Origin: JACPSX01 sp035288405 [NCBI: bacterium]
Lineage (GTDB): Bacteria; JACPSX01
NCBI GenBank assembly: GCA_035288405.1
Contig: DATEAK010000288.1
Coordinates: forward strand, 1 to 13,826
Direction of reading: 5' to 3'
DNA length: 13,826 nucleotides
Shown: piece by piece, positions 7,419 to 13,826 of the stretch
Numbering within the stretch: the stretch's first letter is position 1
Layout of the letters: the number at the start of each line of letters is the position of its first letter
Notes under the pieces: generated by a model
Seen by the model: the letters and a program-made list of their open reading frames with translations, nothing else
The model's database searches: none
What the model was told of the DNA's origin: nothing
Program-made: the position numbers and the translations under genes

Positions 7419-7446
7419 TTTACTCGGATTTTGCCTGAGATACAAT
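7419..7446 (+). promoter_or_regulatory. Putative promoter for uvrA
   Basis: A TACAAT box (7441-7446) is preceded at 16 bases by TTTACT (7419-7424). Transcription would start near 7453, about 46 bases before the ATG at 7499. I see no clear LexA-type operator (CTGT-N8-ACAG) overlapping it, so SOS control is not evident from this sequence. The rest of the 276-base divergent gap (7223-7498) shows no gene. Confidence 0.45.
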
Positions 7447-7498
7447 AAAAAAATTGCCATTGTTTTACCGTTTGCGAGACGGCGAGGAGTCCGGTTCC

Positions 7499-10369
7499 AT
7501 GGCGCTTCCCAGTAAATCGATCGTCATCAAGGGGGCCAGGCAACACAACTTGAAGAACCTGGATCTGGAAATCCCCCGCGACCGCCTCGTGGTGATCACC
7601 GGGCTCAGCGGTTCGGGGAAGTCCTCCCTGGCCTTCGACACTCTCTATGCGGAAGGACAGCGGCGTTATGTGGAATCCCTCTCCACCTATGCTCGCCAGT
7701 TCCTGGAGCAGATGGACAAGCCCGACGTGGAATCCATCACCGGGCTTTCCCCCGCCATTGCCATCGAACAGCGTACGACGAGCCACAACCCCCGATCCAC
7801 CGTCGGAACCGTCACCGAGGTGTACGACTATCTGCGACTTCTTTACGCGCGCGTGGGACATCCGCATTGCTACCGGTGCGGCAAGCCCATTGCCGCCCAA
7901 ACGGCGCAGAACATCGTGGACCGGCTCCTGACCCTGCCCGCAGGCACTGCCGTTCATCTTCTGGCTCCTGTGGTCCGGGACCGCAAGGGGGAATGCCGGC
8001 GTGAGATCGAGGAAATGGTGCGCCAGGGGTTTGTCCGGGCTCGCATTGATGGTACCGTGCGCGACCTTTCGGCTCCGATCACCTTGGCCAAGACTCGCAA
8101 GCATACAATCGAAGTGGTGGTGGACCGCATCCTCGTGAAAGAAGGGATTGCGGGACGTCTTACGGATTCTGTGGAGCTGGCTCTCAAAGTGGGAGATGGA
8201 TTACTACTGGCATCTGTTACAAGTGCCGGGGGGGAAAAAGAGGAATTCCTGTTCAGCGAGAAGATGGCCTGTCTCGATTGTGGAATCAGCCTACCTGAAC
8301 TGTCCCCCCGCATGTTTTCGTTCAACAGTCCCCACGGAGCTTGCCCTCCGTGTGGAGGTCTCGGGAGCAGGCGGGTGATTGACCCGGACTCTGTGGTCTC
8401 TGACCCTCGTCTCACGATACGCCAGGGGGCCATCGCACCGTGGGCGAAGAAGAGTTCTCTTGCATTTCATCAGAATCTGGAAGCAGTAGCCGATCACTAC
8501 GGGTTTGACTTGAATGCGCCGTTTGGAAAACTGGACGAGCGCGCCCGGCGACTTCTTCTCTACGGTTCCGGAGGAGAAAAGATCCGCTTCTGGTACGAAC
8601 GGGGTGGCAGGCGCCATACGTACGAGAAGGAGTTCGAAGGGGTGATCCCGGCTCTTGAGAGGCGCTACCGCGAGGCGGAGTTGACTGAGGATCGGGAGGA
8701 AATCGAGCGCTTTATGGGAGTGCGCCCCTGCGAGGCTTGCGGGGGGATGCGGCTGCGACCGGAGAGCCTGGCCGTGACTGTGGAAGATCTCTCCATTGGG
8801 CAGGTTTGCCGGCTCTCCATTGCCGGGGCTCTGAGATTTTTCCAGGATGTCCACCTGACGGCATTGGAGGCGGAGATTTCCCGCAGAGTCCTCAAGGAGA
8901 TCCGAGATCGCCTGGGCTTCATGGTGAACGTGGGACTGGATTACCTGACGCTGGACCGCGCCGCGGGAACTCTATCGGGAGGTGAGGCCCAACGCATCCG
9001 GTTGGCCACGCAGATCGGCTCAGGTCTGGTGGGAGTTCTTTACATTCTTGATGAGCCCAGCATTGGGTTACACCCGCGGGATAATCGCAGGCTGCTGGAG
9101 ACATTGAAGAGCCTGCGCGATTTGGGGAACACGGTGATCGTTGTGGAACACGACCGTGATACGATTCTCGCTGCGGATACGATCGTCGATCTGGGACCCG
9201 GGGCAGGAATCCAGGGGGGATATCTGGTGGCCTTTGGCTCTCCGGCGGAAATTCTCAGGCATCCCGATTCGCTGACCGGCCATTTTCTGTCCGGACGGCG
9301 AAAAATCCCGGTTCCGGCAAAGAGGAGATTTCCCGGGGAGCGCTGGCTTTCACTGCTGGGAGTCAAGGAAAACAATCTGAAGGATATTGACGTCTCGATC
9401 CCTGTCGGTTTGTTCACCGGAATCACCGGGGTGTCGGGATCGGGCAAAAGCACGCTCCTCATGGATGTCCTGTACAAAGCCCTGGCCCGAGAGCTTTATC
9501 ATGCCGGTGACCGCCCCGGAAGTTACCGGGAGATTCATGGACTGGAGCATATAGAAAAGGTAGTCGCCATCGATCAGTCCCCCATCGGGCGGACACCCAG
9601 GTCCAATCCTGCAACCTACACCGGAGTATTTACCGAAATTCGCTCCCTGTTTGCCCAGGTGCCCGCGGCTCGCAGGCGCGGCTTCGGTCCAGGGCGGTTC
9701 AGCTTCAATGTAAAGGGGGGGCGATGCGAGGTATGCCAGGGGGACGGAATCATCAAAATCGAGATGCACTTTCTTCCGGACGTTTACATCACTTGCGAGG
9801 CCTGCAAAGGGAAAAGGTTCAACCGGGACACGCTTGAGATCCTATATAAAGGGCGAACGATTGCGGAGGTGCTGGAGATGACTGTTGAGGAGGCCCGGGA
9901 GTTCTTCTCACCGGTGCCGCGAGTGAAGGAGAAGCTCGACATCCTGGATCAGGTGGGTCTCGGATATCTCAAACTGGGGCAGTCCGCCACCACACTCTCC
10001 GGGGGGGAGGCCCAGCGGATCAAGCTGGCCAAGGAACTCAGCCGCAGAAGCACCGGGCGAACCGTTTTCATTCTGGACGAACCTACGACGGGTCTCCACT
10101 TTGCCGATGTGGAGAAGCTCTTGGAGGTGCTGAACCGTCTGGTCGAAGCGGGCAATACGGTTGTGGTCATCGAGCATAATCTGGATGTCATGAAAGCGGT
10201 GGACTACCTCATCGACCTGGGACCCGAGGGAGGCGATTTGGGAGGAGAAGTGATCGCCGTGGGAACCCCGGAAGAGGTCGCTCAAATCGAACGTTCCTAT
10301 ACCGGTCAAATGCTCCGGGAACTCTTGTCCGGACGTCTTCCCGTCACAGCATGCGCAACCTCAAATTGA
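7499..10369 (+). CDS. uvrA: UvrA, excinuclease ABC subunit A
   Basis: This 956-residue ATPase scans DNA for bulky lesions with UvrB in nucleotide excision repair in the cytoplasm. It has the complete UvrA layout. The first ATPase half has Walker A GLSGSGKS (35-42), a zinc module C258-x2-C261-x20-C282-x2-C285, signature [12 protein letters not shown] from 492, and Walker [15 protein letters not shown]. The second half has Walker A GVSGSGKS (644-651), the zinc finger C743-x2-C746-x19-C766-x2-C769, signature [12 protein letters not shown] from 833, and [14 protein letters not shown]. All key residues are intact and the length is normal. The ATG at 7499 has GAGGAG nine bases upstream and matches the family N-terminus; an in-frame TTG at 7454 has no ribosome-binding site. 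The truA start codon lies inside its 3' end, so the two genes are probably co-expressed. Confidence 0.97.
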   Translation: MALPSKSIVIKGARQHNLKNLDLEIPRDRLVVITGLSGSGKSSLAFDTLYAEGQRRYVESLSTYARQFLEQMDKPDVESITGLSPAIAIEQRTTSHNPRSTVGTVTEVYDYLRLLYARVGHPHCYRCGKPIAAQTAQNIVDRLLTLPAGTAVHLLAPVVRDRKGECRREIEEMVRQGFVRARIDGTVRDLSAPITLAKTRKHTIEVVVDRILVKEGIAGRLTDSVELALKVGDGLLLASVTSAGGEKEEFLFSEKMACLDCGISLPELSPRMFSFNSPHGACPPCGGLGSRRVIDPDSVVSDPRLTIRQGAIAPWAKKSSLAFHQNLEAVADHYGFDLNAPFGKLDERARRLLLYGSGGEKIRFWYERGGRRHTYEKEFEGVIPALERRYREAELTEDREEIERFMGVRPCEACGGMRLRPESLAVTVEDLSIGQVCRLSIAGALRFFQDVHLTALEAEISRRVLKEIRDRLGFMVNVGLDYLTLDRAAGTLSGGEAQRIRLATQIGSGLVGVLYILDEPSIGLHPRDNRRLLETLKSLRDLGNTVIVVEHDRDTILAADTIVDLGPGAGIQGGYLVAFGSPAEILRHPDSLTGHFLSGRRKIPVPAKRRFPGERWLSLLGVKENNLKDIDVSIPVGLFTGITGVSGSGKSTLLMDVLYKALARELYHAGDRPGSYREIHGLEHIEKVVAIDQSPIGRTPRSNPATYTGVFTEIRSLFAQVPAARRRGFGPGRFSFNVKGGRCEVCQGDGIIKIEMHFLPDVYITCEACKGKRFNRDTLEILYKGRTIAEVLEMTVEEAREFFSPVPRVKEKLDILDQVGLGYLKLGQSATTLSGGEAQRIKLAKELSRRSTGRTVFILDEPTTGLHFADVEKLLEVLNRLVEAGNTVVVIEHNLDVMKAVDYLIDLGPEGGDLGGEVIAVGTPEEVAQIERSYTGQMLRELLSGRLPVTACATSN

Positions 10370-11121
10370 CCCTGGAATACGAGGGGACGAAGTATCACGG
10401 CTGGCAAGTGCAGCCGGGCCAGGTAACGATTCAACAGGTGGTTCAGGAGAAGCTGGCTCGGATTCTCCAAGAGACGGTGGTGCTCGTTGCCGCCGGGCGT
10501 ACGGATGCCGGCGTTCACGCGCTCGAGCAGGTGGCTAATTTCCATTGCTCCTCTGCCATCCCTCCACACAATCTCCAAAAAGCTCTCAACAGTCTCTTGC
10601 CCTGGGATATCGCGGTGACGGCAGTGGAAGAAGTTCCGCAGGAATTCAGCGCCCGCTACTGGGCACGAAGCAAAGTCTATGTGTACCGTATTTTGAACCG
10701 ATCCTATCCTTCCCCCACCTGGAGACGCACCAGCTGGTTTTTCCCCAGACCGCTCGACGTGCCGGCGATGGAAAAGGCTCTGCCCGGCCTCCTTGGCAAC
10801 CATGACTTCAGCGCGTTCCGGGCGTCAGGCTGTACGGCGAAAACTGTGATCCGCACGTTGCACCGGGCCGATCTCACCCGGCAAGGCGACATGATCGAGA
10901 TCCGTTTTGAGGCCAACGCGTTCCTGCGCTACATGGTACGGAACATCGTGGGGACAGTAGTACAGATCGGCATCGGGAAGAGGCCTCCGGAAAATCTGGC
11001 CGAGGTTCTGGCCGGACGGGACCGGGGCCGGGCCGGCCCCACTGCACCGGCCCGCGGTCTCGCAATGGAAAAAGTGTTCCTGGGTCCTCCGGACCGTTTC
11101 CCTCTATTGTCGGCCGAGTGA
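10351..11121 (+). CDS. truA: tRNA pseudouridine(38-40) synthase TruA
   Basis: This 256-residue enzyme converts uridines 38-40 in the anticodon stem-loop of many tRNAs to pseudouridine. It has the TruA order: an N-terminal [16 protein letters not shown] strand, the catalytic loop [11 protein letters not shown] with nucleophile Asp52, a central KVYVYRI strand, [11 protein letters not shown] near 149-159, and [20 protein letters not shown] near the C-terminus. The ATG at 10351 overlaps the end of uvrA by 19 bases in another frame. No strong Shine-Dalgarno precedes it, so translation is probably coupled to uvrA. The tail after [18 protein letters not shown] is normal for the family. A G+C-rich hairpin follows directly after the stop codon. 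Confidence 0.95.
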   Translation: MRNLKLTLEYEGTKYHGWQVQPGQVTIQQVVQEKLARILQETVVLVAAGRTDAGVHALEQVANFHCSSAIPPHNLQKALNSLLPWDIAVTAVEEVPQEFSARYWARSKVYVYRILNRSYPSPTWRRTSWFFPRPLDVPAMEKALPGLLGNHDFSAFRASGCTAKTVIRTLHRADLTRQGDMIEIRFEANAFLRYMVRNIVGTVVQIGIGKRPPENLAEVLAGRDRGRAGPTAPARGLAMEKVFLGPPDRFPLLSAE

Positions 11122-11149
11122 GGAGCCTCGGGGTGCCCCCTTGGGCTCC
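11122..11149 (+). terminator. G+C-rich hairpin directly after truA
   Basis: GGAGCC (11122-11127) pairs with GGCTCC (11144-11149), and an inner GGGG/CCCC adds to the stem. It begins on the base after the truA stop codon. There is no run of T after the stem, so it is not a classical intrinsic terminator; it could slow polymerase or protect the 3' end of the uvrA-truA message. Confidence 0.35.
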
Positions 11150-11253
11150 CGAACGGCTTGCGGCGAGACTCTAGAGGACGAACGGATCGTTTTCGCAGCC
11201 GTATAGTGATCGAAGGTAAATCGCAAGTGATTCGGCCGGACAAACCAGCCGTC

Positions 11254-11266
11254 ACGCAACTTGCGT
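11254..11266. other. Perfect 13-base palindrome in the truA/amidohydrolase convergent gap
   Basis: ACGCAA and TTGCGT surround a single C, followed on the plus strand by the pyrimidine-rich tctctttcc. It lies 11 bases beyond the stop codon of the minus-strand amidohydrolase gene. It might act as a weak bidirectional terminator or a binding site for a dimeric protein; the sequence alone does not decide. The rest of the 156-base gap shows no gene. Confidence 0.25.
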
Positions 11267-11277
11267 TCTCTTTCCGA

Positions 11278-12264
11278 TTAAAGGCCCAGGAAGGAGAGTG
11301 CCGTGCGTTCTTTGATCTGCACTTGCTCCGCGTTGGACAGATTTGCGCCGTGGATCGTGCGGATCGGATCCGGGTCTCCCATGTCGTAGGGATAATCGGT
11401 GCCCAGCGCGATCCGGTCTGCTCCCGCGATGTTTGCCAGGAAGCGCAAGGCTTGACTGCTGTGCGTCACCGTATCGTAGTAGAACCAGCGCAGCGCGTCA
11501 CTCGGCGGCCGTCGTAGAGAGATCTGGGCTTCCTTGCGCACCTGAAAGCCGCGATCCCAGCGACCCGCCTGGTATGGGAAGAACCCGCCGCCGTGTACCA
11601 GAAGAACTTTCAGATCCGGGTAGCGGTCGCAGATTCCTGCAAAAATGATCTGGCCGGCAGAGACGGTGGTATCGGCCGGATTCCCCACCAGGTTCTTCAT
11701 GTGATAGCGGTCAAGGCGTGTGCCGTGAGCAATGCCGAACGGGTGGATGAGAATCGGCGCCCGCGTTGCAGCGGCTGCCGCCCAAAACGTCTCCAGGTCG
11801 GCGTCGTCCAGACTTTTTCCGGCGGCATGGGTTCCGATAATTGCGCCTTTGAGCCCGAGCCCCAGCGCATGCTCCAACTCCTGAGCCGCGCGCCGTCCGT
11901 CCTGGAGAGGAACCGTGGCCGCTCCCCAAAAACCGCTCTGGCCTTTGAGAGCCTCGGCCGTCGTTTGATTGACCATGCGAGACCATGCCGCCCCTGGCCG
12001 GGGATCCAAATCATAACCCGCCAAGCTGATCGTCGGCGTGAGCCACTGGGCATCGACTCCTTGCCGGGCCATCTCTTTTCTGCGTTGTTCAAGGTCATCC
12101 ATTTCTGCAGGCATTGGAGTGTTCAGTACCTTGCCCAGTCGGAGGCAGATCTTTCCGTTTTCCGCGCGATCCAGAGAGACACCCGAGGGTGCTGCAGCGG
12201 GATCATGCAGCAGCCGCTTAAATAAATCGGGAGCCATATAATGCGCATGAAGATCAATAATCAC
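11278..12264 (-). CDS. Amidohydrolase family 2 protein, ACMSD-like
   Basis: This 328-residue TIM-barrel metal enzyme belongs to the amidohydrolase-2 group. The group includes 2-amino-3-carboxymuconate-6-semialdehyde decarboxylase, gamma-resorcylate decarboxylase and related ring-cleavage enzymes. The metal and catalytic residues are visible: H6 and H8 in DLHAH, H174 in LIHPFG, H224 in LVHGGGFFPY, and D290 in GTDYPYDMG. The GGGFFPYQAGRWDRG segment is typical of the ACMSD branch. The start is GTG at 12264 with AGGAGA six bases upstream and agrees with the family N-terminus. It is the last gene of a minus-strand unit, 31 bases after the E2 gene. A role in decarboxylation or hydrolysis in an aromatic or acyl degradation pathway is likely, but the substrate cannot be assigned. 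Confidence 0.85.
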   Translation of the reverse strand: MIIDLHAHYMAPDLFKRLLHDPAAAPSGVSLDRAENGKICLRLGKVLNTPMPAEMDDLEQRRKEMARQGVDAQWLTPTISLAGYDLDPRPGAAWSRMVNQTTAEALKGQSGFWGAATVPLQDGRRAAQELEHALGLGLKGAIIGTHAAGKSLDDADLETFWAAAAATRAPILIHPFGIAHGTRLDRYHMKNLVGNPADTTVSAGQIIFAGICDRYPDLKVLLVHGGGFFPYQAGRWDRGFQVRKEAQISLRRPPSDALRWFYYDTVTHSSQALRFLANIAGADRIALGTDYPYDMGDPDPIRTIHGANLSNAEQVQIKERTALSFLGL

Positions 12265-12295
12265 TCGGTTTCTCCTGTTGGAAAAGGGGAGAGAA

Positions 12296-13417
12296 TCATG
12301 CCAGCAGCGCCCAGGGTTCTTCTACGAAATTGGCCAGATCGTCCAGGAATCTTGCCCCCCCCGCGCCGTCCACAACGCGATGATCGAAGCTGAGAGTGAA
12401 GATCATCATAGGTCGCACCTGGGGTTGTCCTTCCACCGCGACGACGCGATCTGCGATGCGTCCCACGGCCAGAATGGCGGCTTGGGGCGGGTTGATGATG
12501 GCGTTAAAGGCGTCCACCTTGTACATGCCCAAGTTTGTAATCGTGAAAGTTCCCCCCACAACGTCTTGCGGGCGGAGTTTTCCCGCATGAGCCCGGTCAA
12601 CGAGGTCTTTGCGTTGCGCGGCAATTTCACTTAAGCTTTGTTGGTCTGCATTATGGATCACGGGGACAACGAGCCCTTCTTCGATAGCCGTGGCGATCCC
12701 GATATGAATTTCTTTATTCCAGTGAATCGTCCCGTCGCGCCAGCCAGCATTGATCTGCGGGTGAGCACGTATTTTTGCGGCGACAAGTTTCACCAGGATA
12801 TCCGTGTAGGTGAGCTTCACGCCGGTTCGCGCTTCTACGGAGGGGCTGATTTTCCCCCTCAATTCCACCAAACCTCCCGCTGCAACTTCCCTCGTCAGAT
12901 AAAAATGAGGAATCTGCGTCCAGCTTTTTGTAACGCGGTCCGCCATGATTTTCCAGGCACTGCTGAGTGTTTGGGTTCCATCAGGTGCGGAAACATCGGG
13001 CAAGTCTGTTGCGAGCACGGCCCCATCCGGCCCGGATCCCGTCAGGCCGGCCACGTCGATGCCCCGTTCTGCGGCAAGCCTCCTGGCTTTCGGGGAGGCC
13101 GGGGGAGGGAGGGCTTTCAACGAGGCAGTGGTGGTCACGGTTGCTGGCGGCGCAACAGACTCCGCGGGCGGAGATTCCCCTGGGGCAAGGATCCAGGCAA
13201 TCGTTTTTCCCACCGGGATCACGTCACCCTCGCGGGCGCTCAGACTTCCCAAGATGCCGGTGGCCGGCGCCTCGATCTGGACGTTCACCTTGTCGGTTTC
13301 CACTTCCATGATCGGCTCGCCTCGGGTGACCGACTCTCCTTCGCGCTTGAGCCAGGAGATGAGCTTGCCGGTTTCCTGGGCCATCCCCAATGCGGGCATA
13401 ACGATATTTGTTGCCAG
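12296..13417 (-). CDS. 2-oxoacid dehydrogenase E2 component (dihydrolipoamide acyltransferase), CTG start
   Basis: This protein of 373 residues (from the CTG) is the acyltransferase core of a pyruvate, branched-chain or acetoin dehydrogenase complex. A lipoyl domain (1-79) carries the lipoylated Lys43 in VETDKVNV. An Ala/Pro/Thr-rich linker follows (80-107), then an E3/E1-binding domain (108-139, SPKARRLAAERGIDV, GSGPDGAVLATDL) and the catalytic domain with SFDHRVVDG (His346, Asp350). The first ATG is at 13399 but cuts into the first lipoyl strand. Extending six codons to CTG at 13417 restores the usual MATNIVMPALGM start. AGGAGG lies exactly six bases before that CTG, and it overlaps the stop codon of the upstream M24 gene. 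E1 and E3 genes are not in the window. The amidohydrolase gene follows. The 2-oxoacid substrate is not determinable. Confidence 0.9.
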   Translation of the reverse strand: MATNIVMPALGMAQETGKLISWLKREGESVTRGEPIMEVETDKVNVQIEAPATGILGSLSAREGDVIPVGKTIAWILAPGESPPAESVAPPATVTTTASLKALPPPASPKARRLAAERGIDVAGLTGSGPDGAVLATDLPDVSAPDGTQTLSSAWKIMADRVTKSWTQIPHFYLTREVAAGGLVELRGKISPSVEARTGVKLTYTDILVKLVAAKIRAHPQINAGWRDGTIHWNKEIHIGIATAIEEGLVVPVIHNADQQSLSEIAAQRKDLVDRAHAGKLRPQDVVGGTFTITNLGMYKVDAFNAIINPPQAAILAVGRIADRVVAVEGQPQVRPMMIFTLSFDHRVVDGAGGARFLDDLANFVEEPWALLA

Positions 13418-13423
13418 AAGAAA

Positions 13424-13429
13424 CCTCCT
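13424..13429 (-). promoter_or_regulatory. Ribosome-binding site that decides the CTG start of the E2 gene
   Basis: A perfect AGGAGG on the minus strand lies six bases before CTG 13417 and 24 bases before the first ATG (13399). Its first two bases are also the AG of the TAG stop codon of the M24 gene (13428-13430), so termination and re-initiation are directly adjacent. Confidence 0.7.
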
Positions 13430-13826
13430 AGGATTTCAAGCTTTCGACGCGGGAGCCTTCCGCCCGTGCTCCCTGAGTAACCGCCTTCACCATCTTCGCC
13501 ACGGTATCGCTCAATCCGGGTTCGTTTTCTCGTATCGAAGGCAACGGCCCGTTGGCGGTGAAGTAATGAGCTCCGGCAACGAGCAGTTGGTCGGCGGGAA
13601 AACGGGTGATGACCTCGTGCCCGGTTTCGGTAACCACGACTTCTTCTTCGATGCGGGCCGCGCTCCAGCCGTCCGTAGAGGGCCAGTACGTTTCCAGGGC
13701 GAACACCATGCCGGGCTTGATCTCGTGCGGATGATCCAATGACACGAGGCGGCTGATCACCGGCTTCTCCCAAATCGCCAGACCCACGCCGTGGCCGTAT
13801 TGCAGGGCGAAGCAGGCTTCTTCGTT
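13428..13826 (-). CDS. M24 family metallopeptidase (Xaa-Pro dipeptidase/creatinase type), C-terminal part
   Basis: The frame runs in from the right edge and gives 132 residues of the catalytic "pita-bread" domain. GHGVGL (11-16) holds the His metal ligand. PGMVFALE (38-45) and ARIEEEVVVT (57-66) supply the two Glu ligands. The usual second His of the HExP motif is Trp here (IWEKP, 19-23). About 55 residues follow the last family motif (from 78 on), longer than the usual ending, with no recognised domain. The family removes N-terminal residues before proline or acts on creatine-like C-N bonds, and specificity cannot be told from this part. The N-terminal half is beyond the window. It is the upstream gene of the E2 and amidohydrolase genes and probably shares their transcript, since its stop codon lies in the E2 ribosome-binding site. 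Confidence 0.82.
   Translation of the reverse strand, partial: NEEACFALQYGHGVGLAIWEKPVISRLVSLDHPHEIKPGMVFALETYWPSTDGWSAARIEEEVVVTETGHEVITRFPADQLLVAGAHYFTANGPLPSIRENEPGLSDTVAKMVKAVTQGARAEGSRVESLKS

Noticed and set aside
7223-7498. LexA (SOS) operator before uvrA
   Set aside because: I could not find a convincing CTGT-N8-ACAG or GTTC-type operator near the putative promoter.
7316-8104. 262-residue minus-strand open frame spanning the uvrA promoter region
   Set aside because: Most of it is antisense to the conserved UvrA N-terminus, and no start signal or domain is seen.
12638-13742. Long plus-strand open frames (280 and 265 residues) opposite the E2 and M24 genes
   Set aside because: They are antisense to clearly recognisable conserved domains and show low-complexity composition.

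Overview
The window is a chromosomal segment from a bacterium. It has high coding density, a fairly high G+C content and clear Shine-Dalgarno and sigma70-type signals. The second-copy elongation factor G resembles paralogs I know from Deltaproteobacteria (Desulfobacterota) such as Geobacter. Together with the mix of metabolic genes, this suggests an uncultured deltaproteobacterium or a neighbouring phylum. That placement is an inference and is only moderately secure. I see no tRNA, rRNA, CRISPR array, insertion sequence, integrase or phage gene.

Left part (1-1471). The end of a receiver (response-regulator) domain enters from the left edge on the plus strand. It converges on a minus-strand NMT1/THI5-like substrate-binding protein that lacks a visible export signal. 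A 383-base non-coding stretch follows. It holds a putative promoter for the binding protein, three imperfect 26-base palindromic repeats, and a putative promoter for the next plus-strand gene.

Middle left (1472-5734, plus strand). A cation diffusion facilitator with two tandem cytoplasmic dimerisation domains is followed two bases later by a paralog of elongation factor G. A strong promoter (TTGACA, 17 bases, TAAAAT) then precedes a 68-residue single-pass membrane protein and a lipoprotein, which form a compact two-gene unit.

Centre (5802-11121). A minus-strand pair encodes an M20D amidohydrolase and a small LapA-domain membrane protein. A divergent promoter region separates it from plus-strand uvrA (excision repair) and truA (tRNA pseudouridine synthase). 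The truA start lies inside the end of uvrA.

Right part (11278-13826, minus strand). A three-gene unit enters from the right edge. It encodes an M24-family metallopeptidase (partial), a 2-oxoacid dehydrogenase E2 acyltransferase, and an ACMSD-type amidohydrolase. The E2 gene very probably starts at a CTG codon, because its AGGAGG overlaps the stop codon of the upstream gene. This looks like the end of a catabolic operon; the E1 and E3 partners are not in view.

The content is mostly conventional. The items most worth following up are the CTG start of E2, the altered decoding tip of the EF-G paralog, the unusual CDF architecture, the repeat cluster, and the small membrane protein plus lipoprotein pair. 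I did not find a convincing undescribed multi-gene system.
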